This document shows positions 38,301-44,148 of a stretch of DNA of 64,000 bases, in pieces. The notes under the pieces are model-generated. The model worked only from the letters and a program-made list of their open reading frames with translations, did not search any database and was not told the DNA's origin. Position numbers and translations under genes: made by a program. Source of the stretch: Ligula intestinalis (Eukaryota; Platyhelminthes; Cestoda; Diphyllobothriidea; Diphyllobothriidae); contig JAYGXS010000005.1 in NCBI GenBank assembly GCA_036362985.1, forward strand, positions 29,300,254 to 29,364,253, given 5' to 3'. Within the stretch, counting starts at the first letter, position 1. Each line of letters begins with the position of its first letter.

Positions 38301-41300
38301 GTTCTGACTCTCTGATGACTGCATTCCGGCTGCGAGGGCATCAATTCCGGAGTGTTGAGAGCATCGGTAACCGCCGGAATGAAGGTGCACGCTTTTTTAC
38401 GGCAGACAATCACGCGGCTAATGTCTAGAATAGCAGTCTTGGCGCGACCTTGAGATGAGCGAAGGTTGGTGTGGGCACGCGGCCGTGGTGAGGCGTCGGT
38501 CAGTGACAGTTAGCGCCTGACCCCAGGCGGCAGTGGGCGCGCAAGCCCTGCAGGCCTAAGGCACCATGCGTCAGCGGCTAATGTTGGGTTTCAAGTGGCT
38601 GCTAGAGGCCACTACAGGTTCATAACCGCTGTGCGGCCATTGCAGTAGCGCTTTTGTGCCTGCGATTTCTAGTACTAACTGACAATGCCCGTTGCAGGGG
38701 GGGGGGGGGGAGAAGTGGAACTGTGTGATTCTCCGTCCGCAGGCGATAGCAGTTCGACCGTCAGTTTTAGCGAGGTTCAACTGCAACAAGACGGCACAGG
38801 GACGCTAACTTGTGCGTGAATTAGATTACAGGGAGCGTATAGGGCAAAAGTTAAGTAAGTTAAACCCCAGCAACTGCGATCTTCAGACTATGGTTACTTA
38901 GTAGAGAAGAAGTCTTTGGAAGGCCAAAGTAGTAAGAACAGTATACTGTGTATACATAGGAACGTAGGATAGATGGACAGAGATTTGATTTGGAGAGCTA
39001 CGACCAGCCAGGAGAGCCAGTCACGTCCAAATACTGGTTTGGCAGCAGTCAGACCAGTAGACAGTGAGAGAGCGTTCATTGGTTGGGTCGGCCTTGAAGG
39101 TTGGTTGGACAGCATGTGGGCAGACATCGACGTGGGCTGTCCTTGTCTCGCGCGCCAGTATGTCTGGCGGCTGCCATGACCTTGAGGTCTAGACAGATAA
39201 AGGTCACGACAGGAAGGCCACGCGTTGAGCGGGCAGCGCCCACTACAAGTATACAAATGCTGCATCTACGGCACTCTCTCTACTTCTCTCGCCTAGGTGG
39301 GGTGTTATTTCCAAGTCAGGATGACCGGAGGCAGCAGAGGACACAGGTCGTTGGCGCGGCCCTAAACGTGCCACCACACCTGGCTCGAATCCCATGGAGC
39401 ATGAGTGCCACCGAGGCAACACTAAGAATTAACTGCTTCAGTTGTCCTTCAGACCACTTTTCAACCACGCCATACAAACGACCCCTGAGCTATCTGTGCG
39501 ATTTGAGTTAGTTGGCAGTCTCCCAAGCCGCAGCTTTAATCTCACTCTGATAAATCGGAACGCTTTAAGTTGCATATACCGAGGAATATGCGCAGAAACA
39601 GTTGCCTTCACTCGCTCTTCCCTCGCCCGGATGCCGATCCACTGTCCGTGCTGGTCAATGCTCTTCGCAGTGACTGACAGAGCTTGAGAGTTTGTCTGCA
39701 CGTTTCACCAACACGAACTGGCCTTCCAAACAGAAAGGTCAGGATTTCATTTAAAAAAGAACAATGCGCAGCCAAGATCACACCTGTATTAGAGTGCCAG
39801 AGGTAACGATAAGAAGAAGAGGCTGTCGCAGCCGGAATACTTCCAAAAAGGTATGATGCTGGGTGTGCGATTCACGTTTTCTTGTTGCAATGTGAGTATA
39901 GCCCACTCCAGTACTTGAATGGAGTTGGTTGACTTCGCCACTCGAAGCATCAAAATTAGAGATCTATTGCAGGGGGTTAGGCGAGTTAATCTCTAGCAAC
40001 TGCGATCTTCCAGGCTCGATTCCTTAGGAGCTGAGTAGTCGGTGGAGGCCATCATAGTAGGAATGGTTCATTCTGCATACAATGGAATGGATACAAAGCA
40101 GGCAGAAGTTCGACTTCGGTGCGCACGACCATCTAGAAATTTAGCCGAATCCTAAGTGGAGGTTATCAGCAGATATGCCAGCGGCAACGAGAAGGGTCAT
40201 TGTCTGGTGAGCCTTGAAGGTTATTGGCCGGAGAGACTGTATCGGCCTAGGCGTGCATGCATCTTATAATCCGCCGGGTGAGACCAGCTTTGCGTCATCT
40301 GTGATTGGCCGTTCAAGAGGCCGCCTTCAGTGCAGGCGCATACTTGCCTCTGTGGAATGAGTTACTATTGATCCTCCTCTTTTTTCCAACTATCCTCTTT
40401 TCAGCTAAAATATCTTGTTTATGAAATTATATAGAAGGATGGAGCACAAGCCTGCAGAAAACGGTTTACATGCCAGGGCTTTAGTCAACCGGTGGAGTCC
40501 CTGATGAATAGACTAATCAGCAGGAAAGCACCACACACTGCTAGGGCCCAAGCATTTGACCCACTGACTCTGACACGACTGGGTTGGCTTCACTTGTTCC
40601 CAACTTGGCCAAATCACAGTGGCAACTCGGACTCCTGGCTCCGACGAACTTTCAGGATGCAAGGATCTCGAAAGAGGCAGAAACCAATGATATTACTGGA
40701 TCTCACTTCCCTTGATTCAACTGAAGGCAGGTCTTGTCTAGCTGGATAAATGCTAGCAGAGTGGAGGGAGGGTGTGTTCGACAGTCCCGCTTACGACACT
40801 ATTCCGCATGGTCGCATTTAATGACTAGGAATGAAGGTGTAATTCGATCACGATGGACTGCCGTATGCTATTTATACGTCCTCTATGTGGCAGTATAACT
40901 TCAGAACCTTCAACTTCAGCTCAGATACAGGCAGTGAAATTTGTGCCTATCTCTCAATTCACCCGTGTCCTTCAAGCCCACCCAAATACACACAAAAGTT
41001 GACCTTGTTCAAGCGTTATTCAGCAAAGCAGTGTTTAGTATCTGTGGGAATAATACCATCTTGAATGCTTGTACGAAAGCTTTAGGGAAATCATTAAAAT
41101 AAGTTGCATTAGTAAATACTTAAAATTACCAATTTTTCTGCAGGAACCTCGAAGGCCTAGCGAATTTACAGTCATGTATAAGCAGATCCCCGTAGCTAGC
41201 TGACCTTATCGAGCCGCGACTATACAGTAATCATTCGTTTTGGCAATCAAAGAGACGGATTCTTCGTCACATCAACGAAGTAGTTCATTCTGTGAAGGAC

Positions 41301-42553
41301 TCCTGCTTTGCTAATAATCTGCGGCGGACCCAACCACCCGTCCCCTGCCTCGGGACAATGCAAACCAGATGAAAAAATTGGTTGGCTGCCTCGTCAGGCC
41401 CCTGGACCAACAAACGGCTTCCACCAGTTATTGCGCGCATGCTACTAGCCCTGTTTTACTCCCACAGTGCTTCTGACAAGGTGAGGAGGCAAAGTTATCC
41501 TTGCCCACAAATGTGGCGGCCATCAAGTGCTGTTTGTCAAGTTATGGCTTCCTAGCCTCTCCTGTAGCCGTATCTGCTGCTACATTGACGACATCCCATG
41601 AGCCAAATGGACTCCCTGGCTGGCACGTATTCACTCGTGCGCCGCCCTTGCCCGCAAGCGCAGCACACCTCCGCGCACGCAGTGGCGATGGTGGTGGTGT
41701 TGGTGTATGCGAAAAAACAAATAAATCATCCCGATGCACGCGTGTGCCTCCCCCCGTGTATGCGAGCGCGCGTACGCGCCTTAGCATGCCAAAAGGCGCG
41801 CAGAAGCCTGGCCTGCGGCGGGCGAAGCGCTGTTGCGCTGCCGGCATTTAGCACGAGAGTAGCCGATCGGGCCCCCTTCTCCTCCTCCTAACCCCTTAAA
41901 CCTCGACTGCCACTCGCCACCGCCGCCGTTTGGCCGACGACCGGAAAAGCTGAGAAGAAACGCGTTCGAAAATTATTACGTCGGGGGGAAAGCAGCAGCA
42001 ACGGAACTTTGCCTGCTCTTCCATTTCATGTTTCTCTTCTTCCTCCGCCCTCTCGTATGCACATAACAGCAAACCTTGCCTACGTCCTATGGCGTGATCT
42101 GTTGTCGACAATCGGTTTCAGATGGTCATTCGGCCATTGATCTCGATTGTCTCCACATGTACTCAATAACAGAATGCTTCAGCGGTGGTGGCTTGCGCGT
42201 TAATCTGTCTTAAGTGAAAGTAGACTTGCGTAGCATCTTCCCTCGCCCAACTTTGCCTAGTGTTAATACAGAGTCGAAAATACCGGAGGTGGAATTGGGC
42301 GCGGGTGACTGGCGAGGCCGAGGGCGACCCTATGCATGCCACCACACCACACCCCTCCATGTTCGGCATTGGTTATGGGACCGTATCCCGGATAATATCT
42401 GTCGTATCGTGGTCTGGCTCCTAGTTAGTCCGGCCCATCTATTATGGAACACGTTAACGATGTGCACAAACCCACCCACCGTCCTTAGCGCTTCCCGAAA
42501 GGCCCCTGTGCAAAGAATATATTCAAAGCCAAATCTTAACATGATGCACCTCC

Positions 42554-42591
<38 letters not shown>

Positions 42592-44148
42592 TGAGTATCG
42601 ATTTGGCCCGTCGTTCCTATCTGCCTGATTATGGATGGCAAGTCATTCCATGGACGAAAAACGCCCATTTTAGTCGCATTTGCCGATAAAGATTCCTGAT
42701 GCTCAGTGTTGCATACTCTTGGACAGCAACTGCTTGTGCTTATCTGTCAGTCTGTAGAACAGCCAGCTTACTTTCGTGTACGCACGATCCAAGCATGCAG
42801 TCAGTGTGACCCACATAAGTAAAACCATAGGTTAGGCACTAGATACGCTAAACTTTACGCGGCTGTTAACGGACCAGCTGTGTAGTTTCCTAAAGTAGTC
42901 CCGCTTTTATCTCTAACGTTGGACCCATGTACCAGTCCGCGTACTCAGACGAATAAAAACATAGTCCGTACGTACAAACAGCCACCCTCTTTCGTCGTCT
43001 TCCCTACTGACGGTGCCGTTGTCTAGCGTCTGAATATTCATGTGGAAGTTTTTCAGACGCCTTTATTTCCTTATTTAAAATTTTCTTTAGATCAGGCCAC
43101 CTTTTCAACACCAACTGTGGACCTTGACTGGACACATTTGGGCAGATCAGTCCGCAACGATTCTGATGTCAACATGTTGAGCACTGGTCACCTCAGCTCC
43201 GCCAAGAGCGGTCTCGGTGCCGCGTCGCAGCAGTGCAATATTCTGGACAGCCGAACCAGTACGGAGTACACCAGTGGCAACAGCAGATACGTTCGCCGAC
43301 AGGCCTCCTTCCCTGACCGTGCCTCAGGCCCACGGCAGGCCTGGCCGAGCACAAGTTCAGCCACGGCCGGTCCCCACGTTACTGGGTCGGATTACGCCTG
43401 TAAGGCATACTCACAGCCACAGGCAGTTGTACCACCACACAGGAGTTCGAGTCTGCATCGTCACGTCTCCTGTAGGGCCGACTTCACGGCCTCTCCGCCT
43501 AGTCGCATCCGAGCAGCTTCCTACGGTCGGACAGGCCCGCTCTACCAACAGCCTCCCAGCCAGCAAACGCCCAAGCCGTTGCAGGTGTTTTCGGACGCTC
43601 CACACACGAGGACAGAGTCAGCTACAGCCGGATATTACAACCACTCACTGATGCCCTGCCCTGAGGGCTACACAGTTCAGTATCCGGCGGGATGGGCGAG
43701 TCCAAGACTGGGCCTACGCAGGCAACAGAGTGACCGCTGTCAGTACACCAACACGCGCAACGGCAGCGGAGGACAGGAGTCTTCGTGGCAGCGGCGGCTG
43801 GACCACGTTTCCGGGGTGCTAGACTCTCAGGGCTACGAGAGACCGGTAGAGGCTGGTGCTGTTGGCGTTGTCACCTACACGGATCCACGGGGATTCGGAT
43901 CGCCAGCCAGCCCAGCTTACGCCTACCCCCTTAGTGGAGCACAACAGCGGATGCCGGGCTCACCGCAGTACGCCATACCAGCTAGACAGTGGAATGAGAA
44001 CGCGAGTGAGAGCGGCGCACATGACAATTATGGCATTATGCATCACTCTTTGTATCTGAGCCAACAACGTGCACCGAATAATCCGGCCATGTTCCAGTCA
44101 GCCCATTTGGACTTTAGGAGGCCGGAACAGGTGAATAGTAAGTTCTAG
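2140..44148 (+). CDS. ROS1-like: ROS1/Sevenless-type receptor tyrosine kinase (10 exons, 5' partial)
   Basis: Joined exons give 993 codons and a TAG stop, with every junction in phase. Numbering from the first visible codon: FN3 remnant 1-65, complete FN3 about 66-165, single membrane helix about 177-202 followed by RRRR, then the kinase domain about 295-615. Kinase landmarks are GCGAFGKV (301-308), VALK with K330, E345 in helix C, HRD with D477, N482, DFG 499-501, activation-loop Y507, Y511 and Y512, SPE 526-528 and R602. The activation segment [13 protein letters not shown] and the C-lobe [11 protein letters not shown] with ARPENCP fit ROS1/Sevenless better than ALK or the insulin receptor, and FN3 repeats in the ectodomain are a ROS-family trait. 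Family knowledge: a cell-surface receptor that phosphorylates tyrosines to signal inward. The N-terminal ectodomain and signal peptide are outside the window. The ligand is unknown. Confidence 0.9.
2506..2970 (-). pseudogene. Unidentified protein-coding remnant in RTK intron, related to 52371-52547
   Basis: A minus-strand frame runs from about 2970 to 2506, with no ATG where one would be expected. Its core ([39 protein letters not shown]) aligns with the plus-strand frame at 52371-52547 (LPHLVDSDHRAD, EAFRVIYKL, MAEATVFRIRQPVLC). Two diverged copies 50 kb apart on opposite strands suggest a mobile-element protein or a duplicated host exon. The second half, rich in Pro, Ser and Arg, shows no matching segment and may not be coding. 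I do not recognise the family. Confidence 0.4.
3404..3527 (+). CDS. RTK exon b: N-terminal half of membrane-proximal FN3 domain
   Basis: The acceptor is TTTTCATTTTAG|CG and the donor is AATATAG|GTTTGT. The translation has the hallmarks of FN3 strands [15 protein letters not shown], then [13 protein letters not shown] with the core Trp, then HNLQYR with the strand C Tyr. It ends with two bases of a codon (AG), which the next exon completes with A to give Arg. A later possible donor at 3597/3598 would break the phase and add residues that do not fit FN3, so it was not chosen. Confidence 0.85.
3528..5419. other. RTK intron, no feature seen
   Basis: This is the first part of the roughly 9.1 kb intron between the two halves of the FN3 domain. 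Composition is AT-rich with frequent stops in all frames. I see no exon, RNA gene or clear repeat before the PLE that begins at about 5420. Confidence 0.5.
5423..5824 (-). pseudogene. PLE GIY-YIG endonuclease domain
   Basis: In the same frame as the RT but after two stops. The domain shows [20 protein letters not shown], matching the VY...YIG pair of GIY-YIG nucleases with the Cys-x-Cys seen in PLEs. It is followed by [19 protein letters not shown] (conserved His residues) and a tail [20 protein letters not shown] with the conserved Glu. Family role: nicks the target DNA to prime reverse transcription. It is about 110 residues long, close to a whole domain, and cut off from the RT by the stops at 5966 and 5825. 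Confidence 0.88.
5966..7078 (-). pseudogene. PLE reverse transcriptase (broken by frameshift and stops)
   Basis: An open frame of 370 codons covers most of the RT. Visible motifs are [10 protein letters not shown] (RT motif ahead of the fingers), [13 protein letters not shown] (motif A with its Asp), [12 protein letters not shown] (motif B), YRRYMDDIF (motif C, catalytic DD) and KLPYLDV. Enzyme role, from family knowledge: copies element RNA into DNA at the target site. The apparent ATG at 7076-7078 is not the true start, because its first 30 or so residues are out of frame with the real upstream sequence (KPDKGHGVV lies in another frame). The frame ends at a stop before the conserved linker to the nuclease. 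Confidence 0.92.
7501..10659. other. RTK intron, no supported gene
   Basis: This is mixed AT-rich sequence with several short overlapping ORFs (7575-8274, 8735-9183) on opposite strands over the same bases, which is typical of chance. Around 9325-9500 there is an extremely AT-rich stretch of TATAAT-like and ATATGAT-like palindromic words. A (CA)n run lies at about 10601-10611. No RNA gene was recognised. Confidence 0.45.
10660..11312 (+). mobile_element. Penelope-like element 3' portion (GIY-YIG and terminus), degenerate
   Basis: On the + strand, 10672-10850 reads GVVYQI, stop, [23 protein letters not shown]: a GIY-YIG nuclease with an internal stop. Downstream 10861-10995 keeps the C-terminal tail in a damaged form ([23 protein letters not shown]), matching the better preserved minus-strand tail at 47940-48090. 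Next comes a Ser/Asp-rich linker, and at about 11228-11312 the terminal block with CTGATG...GAAACATCAGGTGAATAAA and TTGTCCCAGCGATCG, which recurs at every PLE end in this window. No RT is attached, so the copy is 5' truncated or shuffled. Confidence 0.75.
11313..12637. other. RTK intron, no supported gene
   Basis: No recognisable element. Small ORFs at 11314-11745 on the minus strand show no family resemblance. The stretch ends in TTATCTGCTTCAG, the acceptor of the next exon. Confidence 0.45.
12638..12828 (+). CDS. RTK exon c: C-terminal half of membrane-proximal FN3
   Basis: The acceptor is CTGCTTCAG|A and the donor is AGCG|GTAGGT. The A completes Arg with the previous exon, and the exon ends one base into a codon. 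The residues are classic FN3 strands C'-G: AEWSDLL, a THLEPEP turn, [20 protein letters not shown]. The F-strand pattern [14 protein letters not shown] is the most diagnostic FN3 signature in the window. A linker PPLSETS leads into the membrane exon. Together with exon 3404-3527 it makes one FN3 domain of about 93 residues, the normal size. Confidence 0.9.
13195..13335 (+). repeat. Degenerate telomere-like TTAGGG/GGTTAAG block
   Basis: Irregular runs such as GTTAAGGGTTAAGGGTAAAG and GGGTTAGGATTAAGGG recur over about 140 bases. Similar blocks occur at 26980-27095 (opposite strand), 37310-37440, 51545-51720 and 56590-56680. Spacing is irregular, so this is decayed satellite or an internal part of a dispersed repeat, not a telomere. 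Confidence 0.6.
14149..14220 (+). repeat. tRNA-like sequence (likely tRNA-derived SINE head)
   Basis: A pol III A-box-like TGGCTCAGTGG is at 14156-14166 and a B-box-like GCTTCGAGTCT at 14201-14211, at about the spacing found in tRNAs. The acceptor stem does not pair well, so I do not call a working tRNA. Confidence 0.4.
15023..15121 (+). CDS. RTK exon d: transmembrane segment
   Basis: The acceptor is TTTGACCGCAG|CT and the donor is CAGAC|GTGAGT. It encodes [20 protein letters not shown], then six Leu, AAVMLYR. This is about 26 hydrophobic residues, the right length for one membrane crossing, ending in a Tyr and a basic run (RRRR) formed with the next exon. The positive charges on the downstream side predict an intracellular C-terminus. 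Phase 1 at both ends fits both neighbours exactly, which is the strongest support for this short exon. Confidence 0.93.
15846..16170 (+). repeat. SINE-like dispersed family, copy 1
   Basis: Begins ATCGCAGGGAGTTAAGTGAG, then AGCAACTGCGATCTTCA and ACCATGG, then a conserved order of short motifs (GAAGAGAAGT, AAGGCCAA, TAGGAAGAACGTATTGTGTA, GAGAATAGAT, GGAGAGCCAG, CGCGTCCATTGGCTAGG). The same series occurs at 38155-38560, 38850-39220, 39960-40330 and, more decayed, 58418-58770 and 63318-63600, always on the + strand. No coding. No clear pol III boxes were found, so the SINE label is tentative. Confidence 0.6.
16171..18985. other. RTK intron, no supported feature
   Basis: A GC-richer patch near 16840-17000 contains (GGC)n-type triplets. 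Elsewhere AT-rich. Small overlapping ORFs on both strands have no recognisable motif. Confidence 0.45.
18990..19915 (+). mobile_element. Long-inverted-repeat MITE, family 1, copy 1
   Basis: The two ends are inverted copies of each other over roughly 250 bases with substitutions. Matching words include CATTTCAGTCACGATAGGAT at the left and its complement ATCTGATCGTGACTGAAATA at the right, and TTTATCATTGATTTTTACTG at the left against AGTCAAAATCAATGATAAAA at the right. No transposase ORF is present. The whole unit is homologous to 28355-29335. AT-rich core. Confidence 0.75.
19916..20516. other. RTK intron, no feature seen
   Basis: Non-coding sequence up to the acceptor TCCTAAAG at 20515-20516. 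A short in-frame extension upstream of the acceptor is open but carries no family signal. A competing acceptor (TTCTGCAG at 20460-20461) would add residues that break the phase with the membrane exon. Confidence 0.5.
20517..20896 (+). CDS. RTK exon e: juxtamembrane region and kinase Gly-loop to VALK
   Basis: The acceptor is CATCCTAAAG|GT and the donor is TTGAAG|GTAAGA. The first two bases complete Arg from the membrane exon, giving RRRR then DFPKGKHPF. About 90 residues of juxtamembrane sequence follow, Ser/Gly/Thr-rich ([23 protein letters not shown]), then [20 protein letters not shown] and the kinase N-lobe: [15 protein letters not shown] and, at the end, VALK with the ATP-binding Lys. IYQDMHIP places a tyrosine just before the kinase domain, as in many receptor kinases. 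Confidence 0.95.
20897..24589. other. RTK intron, no supported gene
   Basis: A GC-rich stretch with C-rich runs lies at about 23560-23830, and a 164-codon frame at 23081-23575 starts from TTG and overlaps an opposite frame; neither has a family signature. A patch at 24100-24260 (GCGCAGGTGACCGGTGCGAC, GCATGCCACCACA, TTGTTATGG) resembles 42270-42390, suggesting another dispersed repeat. Otherwise nothing recognised. Confidence 0.45.
24590..25140 (+). repeat. AT-rich dispersed repeat, family 3, copy 1
   Basis: Homologous in order to 53640-54180. Shared blocks include GGAAACGAGAGAACACACTT against GGAGATAAAAGAACATACTT, CAGGCTCCGTACTGAGATTG against CAGGTTCCGTAATAAGTGTG, and GCTTCTTTCTGAAAAAACAA against GCTTTTTTCTGAAAATAAAT. 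No coding frame. It abuts the family 2 MITE. It may itself be a decayed MITE. Confidence 0.6.
25193..25735 (+). mobile_element. MITE family 2, copy 1
   Basis: The terminal inverted repeats start GTGCACCTCATATATCCCTA at the left and end TAGGGGTATATGAGGTGCAT at the right. The inverted match continues inward for about 80-90 bases (left ATCTCAGCGTTTTTGTCCTA, right TAGGACAAATGCTGAGAT). The interior carries no ORF. The homologous unit at 59150-59690 keeps the same layout. Autonomous partner not in the window. Confidence 0.8.
26008..26444 (+). CDS. RTK exon f: helix C, hinge, kinase insert, up to HR of HRD
   Basis: The acceptor is CCGTCCTAG|GT, phase 0. It encodes [20 protein letters not shown] (helix C with its Glu), [20 protein letters not shown] (hinge and helix D), then about 53 extra residues rich in Ser, Thr, Gln and Arg ([20 protein letters not shown] onward), then [20 protein letters not shown] (helix E). 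It ends inside the Arg codon of HRD at CATAG|GCAAGT. No GT donor fits; a GC donor with an otherwise ideal consensus does, and it restores HRDIAARN with the next exon. The insert lies where receptor kinases often carry a kinase insert. Confidence 0.93.
26980..27095 (-). repeat. Telomere-like block, CCTAA-rich strand
   Basis: Contains CCTTAACCTAAACTTAAACT, CCCTATCCTAG and ACTTAACCCTTTCATTTAAA, the complement of the GGTTAAG blocks elsewhere. It is flanked by an ACAGGACATAAG-type word at 26900 and a TCATGTCCTGTTTGGGGAG word at 27137, so it probably forms the centre of a dispersed repeat with inverted ends. Confidence 0.55.
27490..27625 (+). repeat. Hammerhead-bearing repeat, copy 2 (ribozyme core mutated)
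   Basis: Same layout as 361-500. CTGATGA at 27541-27547, short stem II, AACA/TGTT stem III, GGC/GCC stem I and an outer stem I of ATG with TAT (a G-U wobble replacing G-C) are all kept. The invariant G of GAA after stem II is C at 27557 and the cleavage base is T at 27574, so self-cleavage is unlikely. Confidence 0.7.
28355..29335 (+). mobile_element. Long-inverted-repeat MITE, family 1, copy 2
   Basis: The best preserved copy. The left end near 28414-28450 (ATTGGCATTGACTCAGGTTG, then CTGATTATCGTGTAG) is mirrored by CTACACGATAATCGG and CAACCTGAGTCCATGCCAAT at about 29232-29271. The match extends outward (CCAGAAATCGTGCAAAATTC against CACGAATTTTGGCGCG) and inward, giving arms of about 250-300 bases. 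No transposase frame. Target duplication could not be fixed with confidence. Confidence 0.8.
29440..29600 (-). mobile_element. Solo PLE terminal sequence
   Basis: On the minus strand it matches the end block shared by PLE fragments here: a hairpin-forming ATCCGAAG segment, CGTCAGGCCAAT, then TCTAGCGATTGCGTCTTC and a CCTATTTGC edge. No coding remains. Confidence 0.55.
30078..30320. mobile_element. Foldback pair of PLE terminal repeats
   Basis: The left arm 30081-30125 (GCTGGGACAATACTTTTATT then CGTCGGACGTTTCG) and right arm 30252-30295 (AATAAAAGCATTGTCCCAGC) are inverted copies with about 125 unrelated bases between them. This is two PLE ends facing each other without a coding body. Confidence 0.7.
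30379..30906 (-). pseudogene. Unidentified decayed coding sequence
   Basis: One minus-strand frame covers 176 codons with only two internal stops before the final one, far better than its surroundings. Segments include [53 protein letters not shown] and, after the second stop, [21 protein letters not shown] do not recognise a family. It could be a transposon protein or a host retrocopy. It is antisense to the kinase gene. Confidence 0.4.
31837..32420. mobile_element. PLE-end foldback interrupted by an assembly gap
   Basis: The left flank of the gap carries CAGAAGGCGAAGATGCGATC and TTGCCTGACGTTTCG, the usual PLE terminus. The right flank begins TCGCATCTTCGTCTTCTG, the inverted copy. Outside the arms, GGTCGTGGTTTT occurs on both sides in direct orientation (31838 and 32357), perhaps marking the borders. 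The element interior is missing. Confidence 0.65.
31940..32339. other. Assembly gap, 400 N
   Basis: Exactly 400 unknown bases, inside the GC-AG intron. The round size suggests an estimated or placeholder length. Confidence 0.98.
32700..33330 (-). mobile_element. PLE 3' fragment (GIY-YIG tail) between inverted termini
   Basis: On the minus strand about 33180-33060 reads [19 protein letters not shown] and [17 protein letters not shown], the C-terminal tail of the PLE nuclease, then a linker with [17 protein letters not shown]. Both ends carry the shared PLE terminus in opposite orientation (32705-32775 and 33225-33325). Several stops break the frame. Related to 48400-49310. Confidence 0.7.
34412..34609 (+). 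CDS. RTK exon g: catalytic loop, DFG, activation segment
   Basis: The acceptor is CCACTAG|G and the donor is GTTTG|GTGAGT. Encodes DIAARNCLV (with HR from the previous exon, the tyrosine-kinase HRDxAARN loop), [40 protein letters not shown] and DVW. Asp 477, Asn 482 and Asp 499 needed for catalysis are present, and the three activation-loop tyrosines (Y507, Y511, Y512) are spaced YxxxYY as in ROS1 and the insulin receptor. Ala of APE is Ser, a mild change. Confidence 0.97.
34610..35911. other. RTK intron, no supported gene
   Basis: Contains a GC-rich patch at about 35020-35200 with CCTCCCC and CGCCGGGATTCGACCCAACC words, probably a dispersed repeat. Otherwise AT-rich non-coding. Confidence 0.5.
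35912..36046 (+). CDS. RTK exon h: kinase helix F to helix G
   Basis: The acceptor is TTATACAAG|G and the donor is GCACT|GTGAGT, phase 2 at both ends. Encodes [32 protein letters not shown] and [10 protein letters not shown]. The WEVMTLG and RPENCP motifs are standard tyrosine kinase C-lobe. The helix F start, normally DVWSxG, here reads DVWAYA, so the conserved Gly is Ala. Confidence 0.95.
36047..37846. other. RTK intron, includes telomere-like block
   Basis: G-rich stretch at about 36375-36530. A degenerate GGTTAAGG/GGATAAGG block occupies 37310-37440, followed by GCAAAGCCACCTGCATTAAG at about 37483, a word shared with 51749 (GCAAAGCCACCCGCTTAATG). These fit one dispersed repeat with a telomere-like centre. 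No coding seen. Confidence 0.55.
37847..38010 (+). CDS. RTK exon i: end of kinase domain
   Basis: The acceptor is CTCTTTGTAG|A and the donor is CCTATA|GTAAGT. Encodes [20 protein letters not shown] (helix H, with the conserved CW and the RP arginine, R602), [11 protein letters not shown] (helix I), and a post-kinase stretch ending [13 protein letters not shown]. Completes a kinase domain of roughly 320 residues including the insert. YKVP is a YxxP motif. Confidence 0.95.
38155..38560 (+). repeat. SINE-like dispersed family, copy 2
   Basis: Starts TATCGCAGGGGGTCAAGAGA, then CCCAGCAACTGCGATCTTCA and GACCATGG, then TTAGGAATAGTGTACTCTAC and a TAGATGGAAAGAG word. The downstream half diverges from copy 1. 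Confidence 0.6.
38850..39220 (+). repeat. SINE-like dispersed family, copy 3
   Basis: Close to copy 1 throughout: CCCAGCAACTGCGATCTTCA, GAAGTCTTTGGAAGGCCAAA, AGAACAGTATACTGTGTATA, GGAGAGCCAGTCACGTCCAA, and GCGTTCATTGGTTGGGTCGG. Confidence 0.65.
39960..40330 (+). repeat. SINE-like dispersed family, copy 4
   Basis: TATTGCAGGGGGTTAGGCGA, AGCAACTGCGATCTTCCAGG, GTAGGAATGGTTCATTCTGC and TGGTGAGCCTTGAAGGTTAT follow in the family order, more diverged than copy 3. Confidence 0.55.
42554..42591 (+). repeat. (GAT)n microsatellite
   Basis: About twelve uninterrupted GAT/ATG triplets. It creates an artefactual poly-Met ORF end. Confidence 0.95.
43091..44148 (+). CDS. RTK last exon: 352-residue cytoplasmic tail and stop
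   Basis: The acceptor is TTTTCTTTAG|AT; two bases complete an Asn codon, and TAG is at 44146-44148. One exon encodes the whole tail, low in hydrophobics and rich in Ser, Gln, Pro, Arg, Gly and Tyr, so probably disordered. Candidate SH2 sites if phosphorylated: YSQP (Y748) and YQQP (Y793), both YxxP as bound by Crk-type adaptors; YTN (Y860), a Grb2-type YxN; and YGIM (Y955), a YxxM as bound by the PI3-kinase regulatory subunit. Codon use is GC-richer than the surrounding introns, as expected for coding. Site functions are inferred from motif only. Confidence 0.93.

Larger units (their letters stand above)
38011..43090. other. RTK last intron, rich in SINE-like copies and GC-rich patches
   Basis: Three SINE-like copies (38155-38560, 38850-39220, 39960-40330) in a row, a G14 run at 38697-38710, a CpG-rich patch at about 41640-42110 with CGCGCGTACGCGCC-type words, and a (GAT)12-like microsatellite at 42554-42591. 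ORFs in the GC-rich patch occur on both strands over the same bases and lack family signals. Confidence 0.6.

Noticed and set aside
41501..41891. Overlapping ORFs of about 100 codons in a CpG-rich patch
   Set aside because: Open on both strands over the same bases, which is expected from GC-rich sequence lacking TA-containing stops.
42214..42594. 126-codon ORF ending in poly-Met
   Set aside because: The end is a translated (GAT)n microsatellite and the rest lies in a dispersed repeat.
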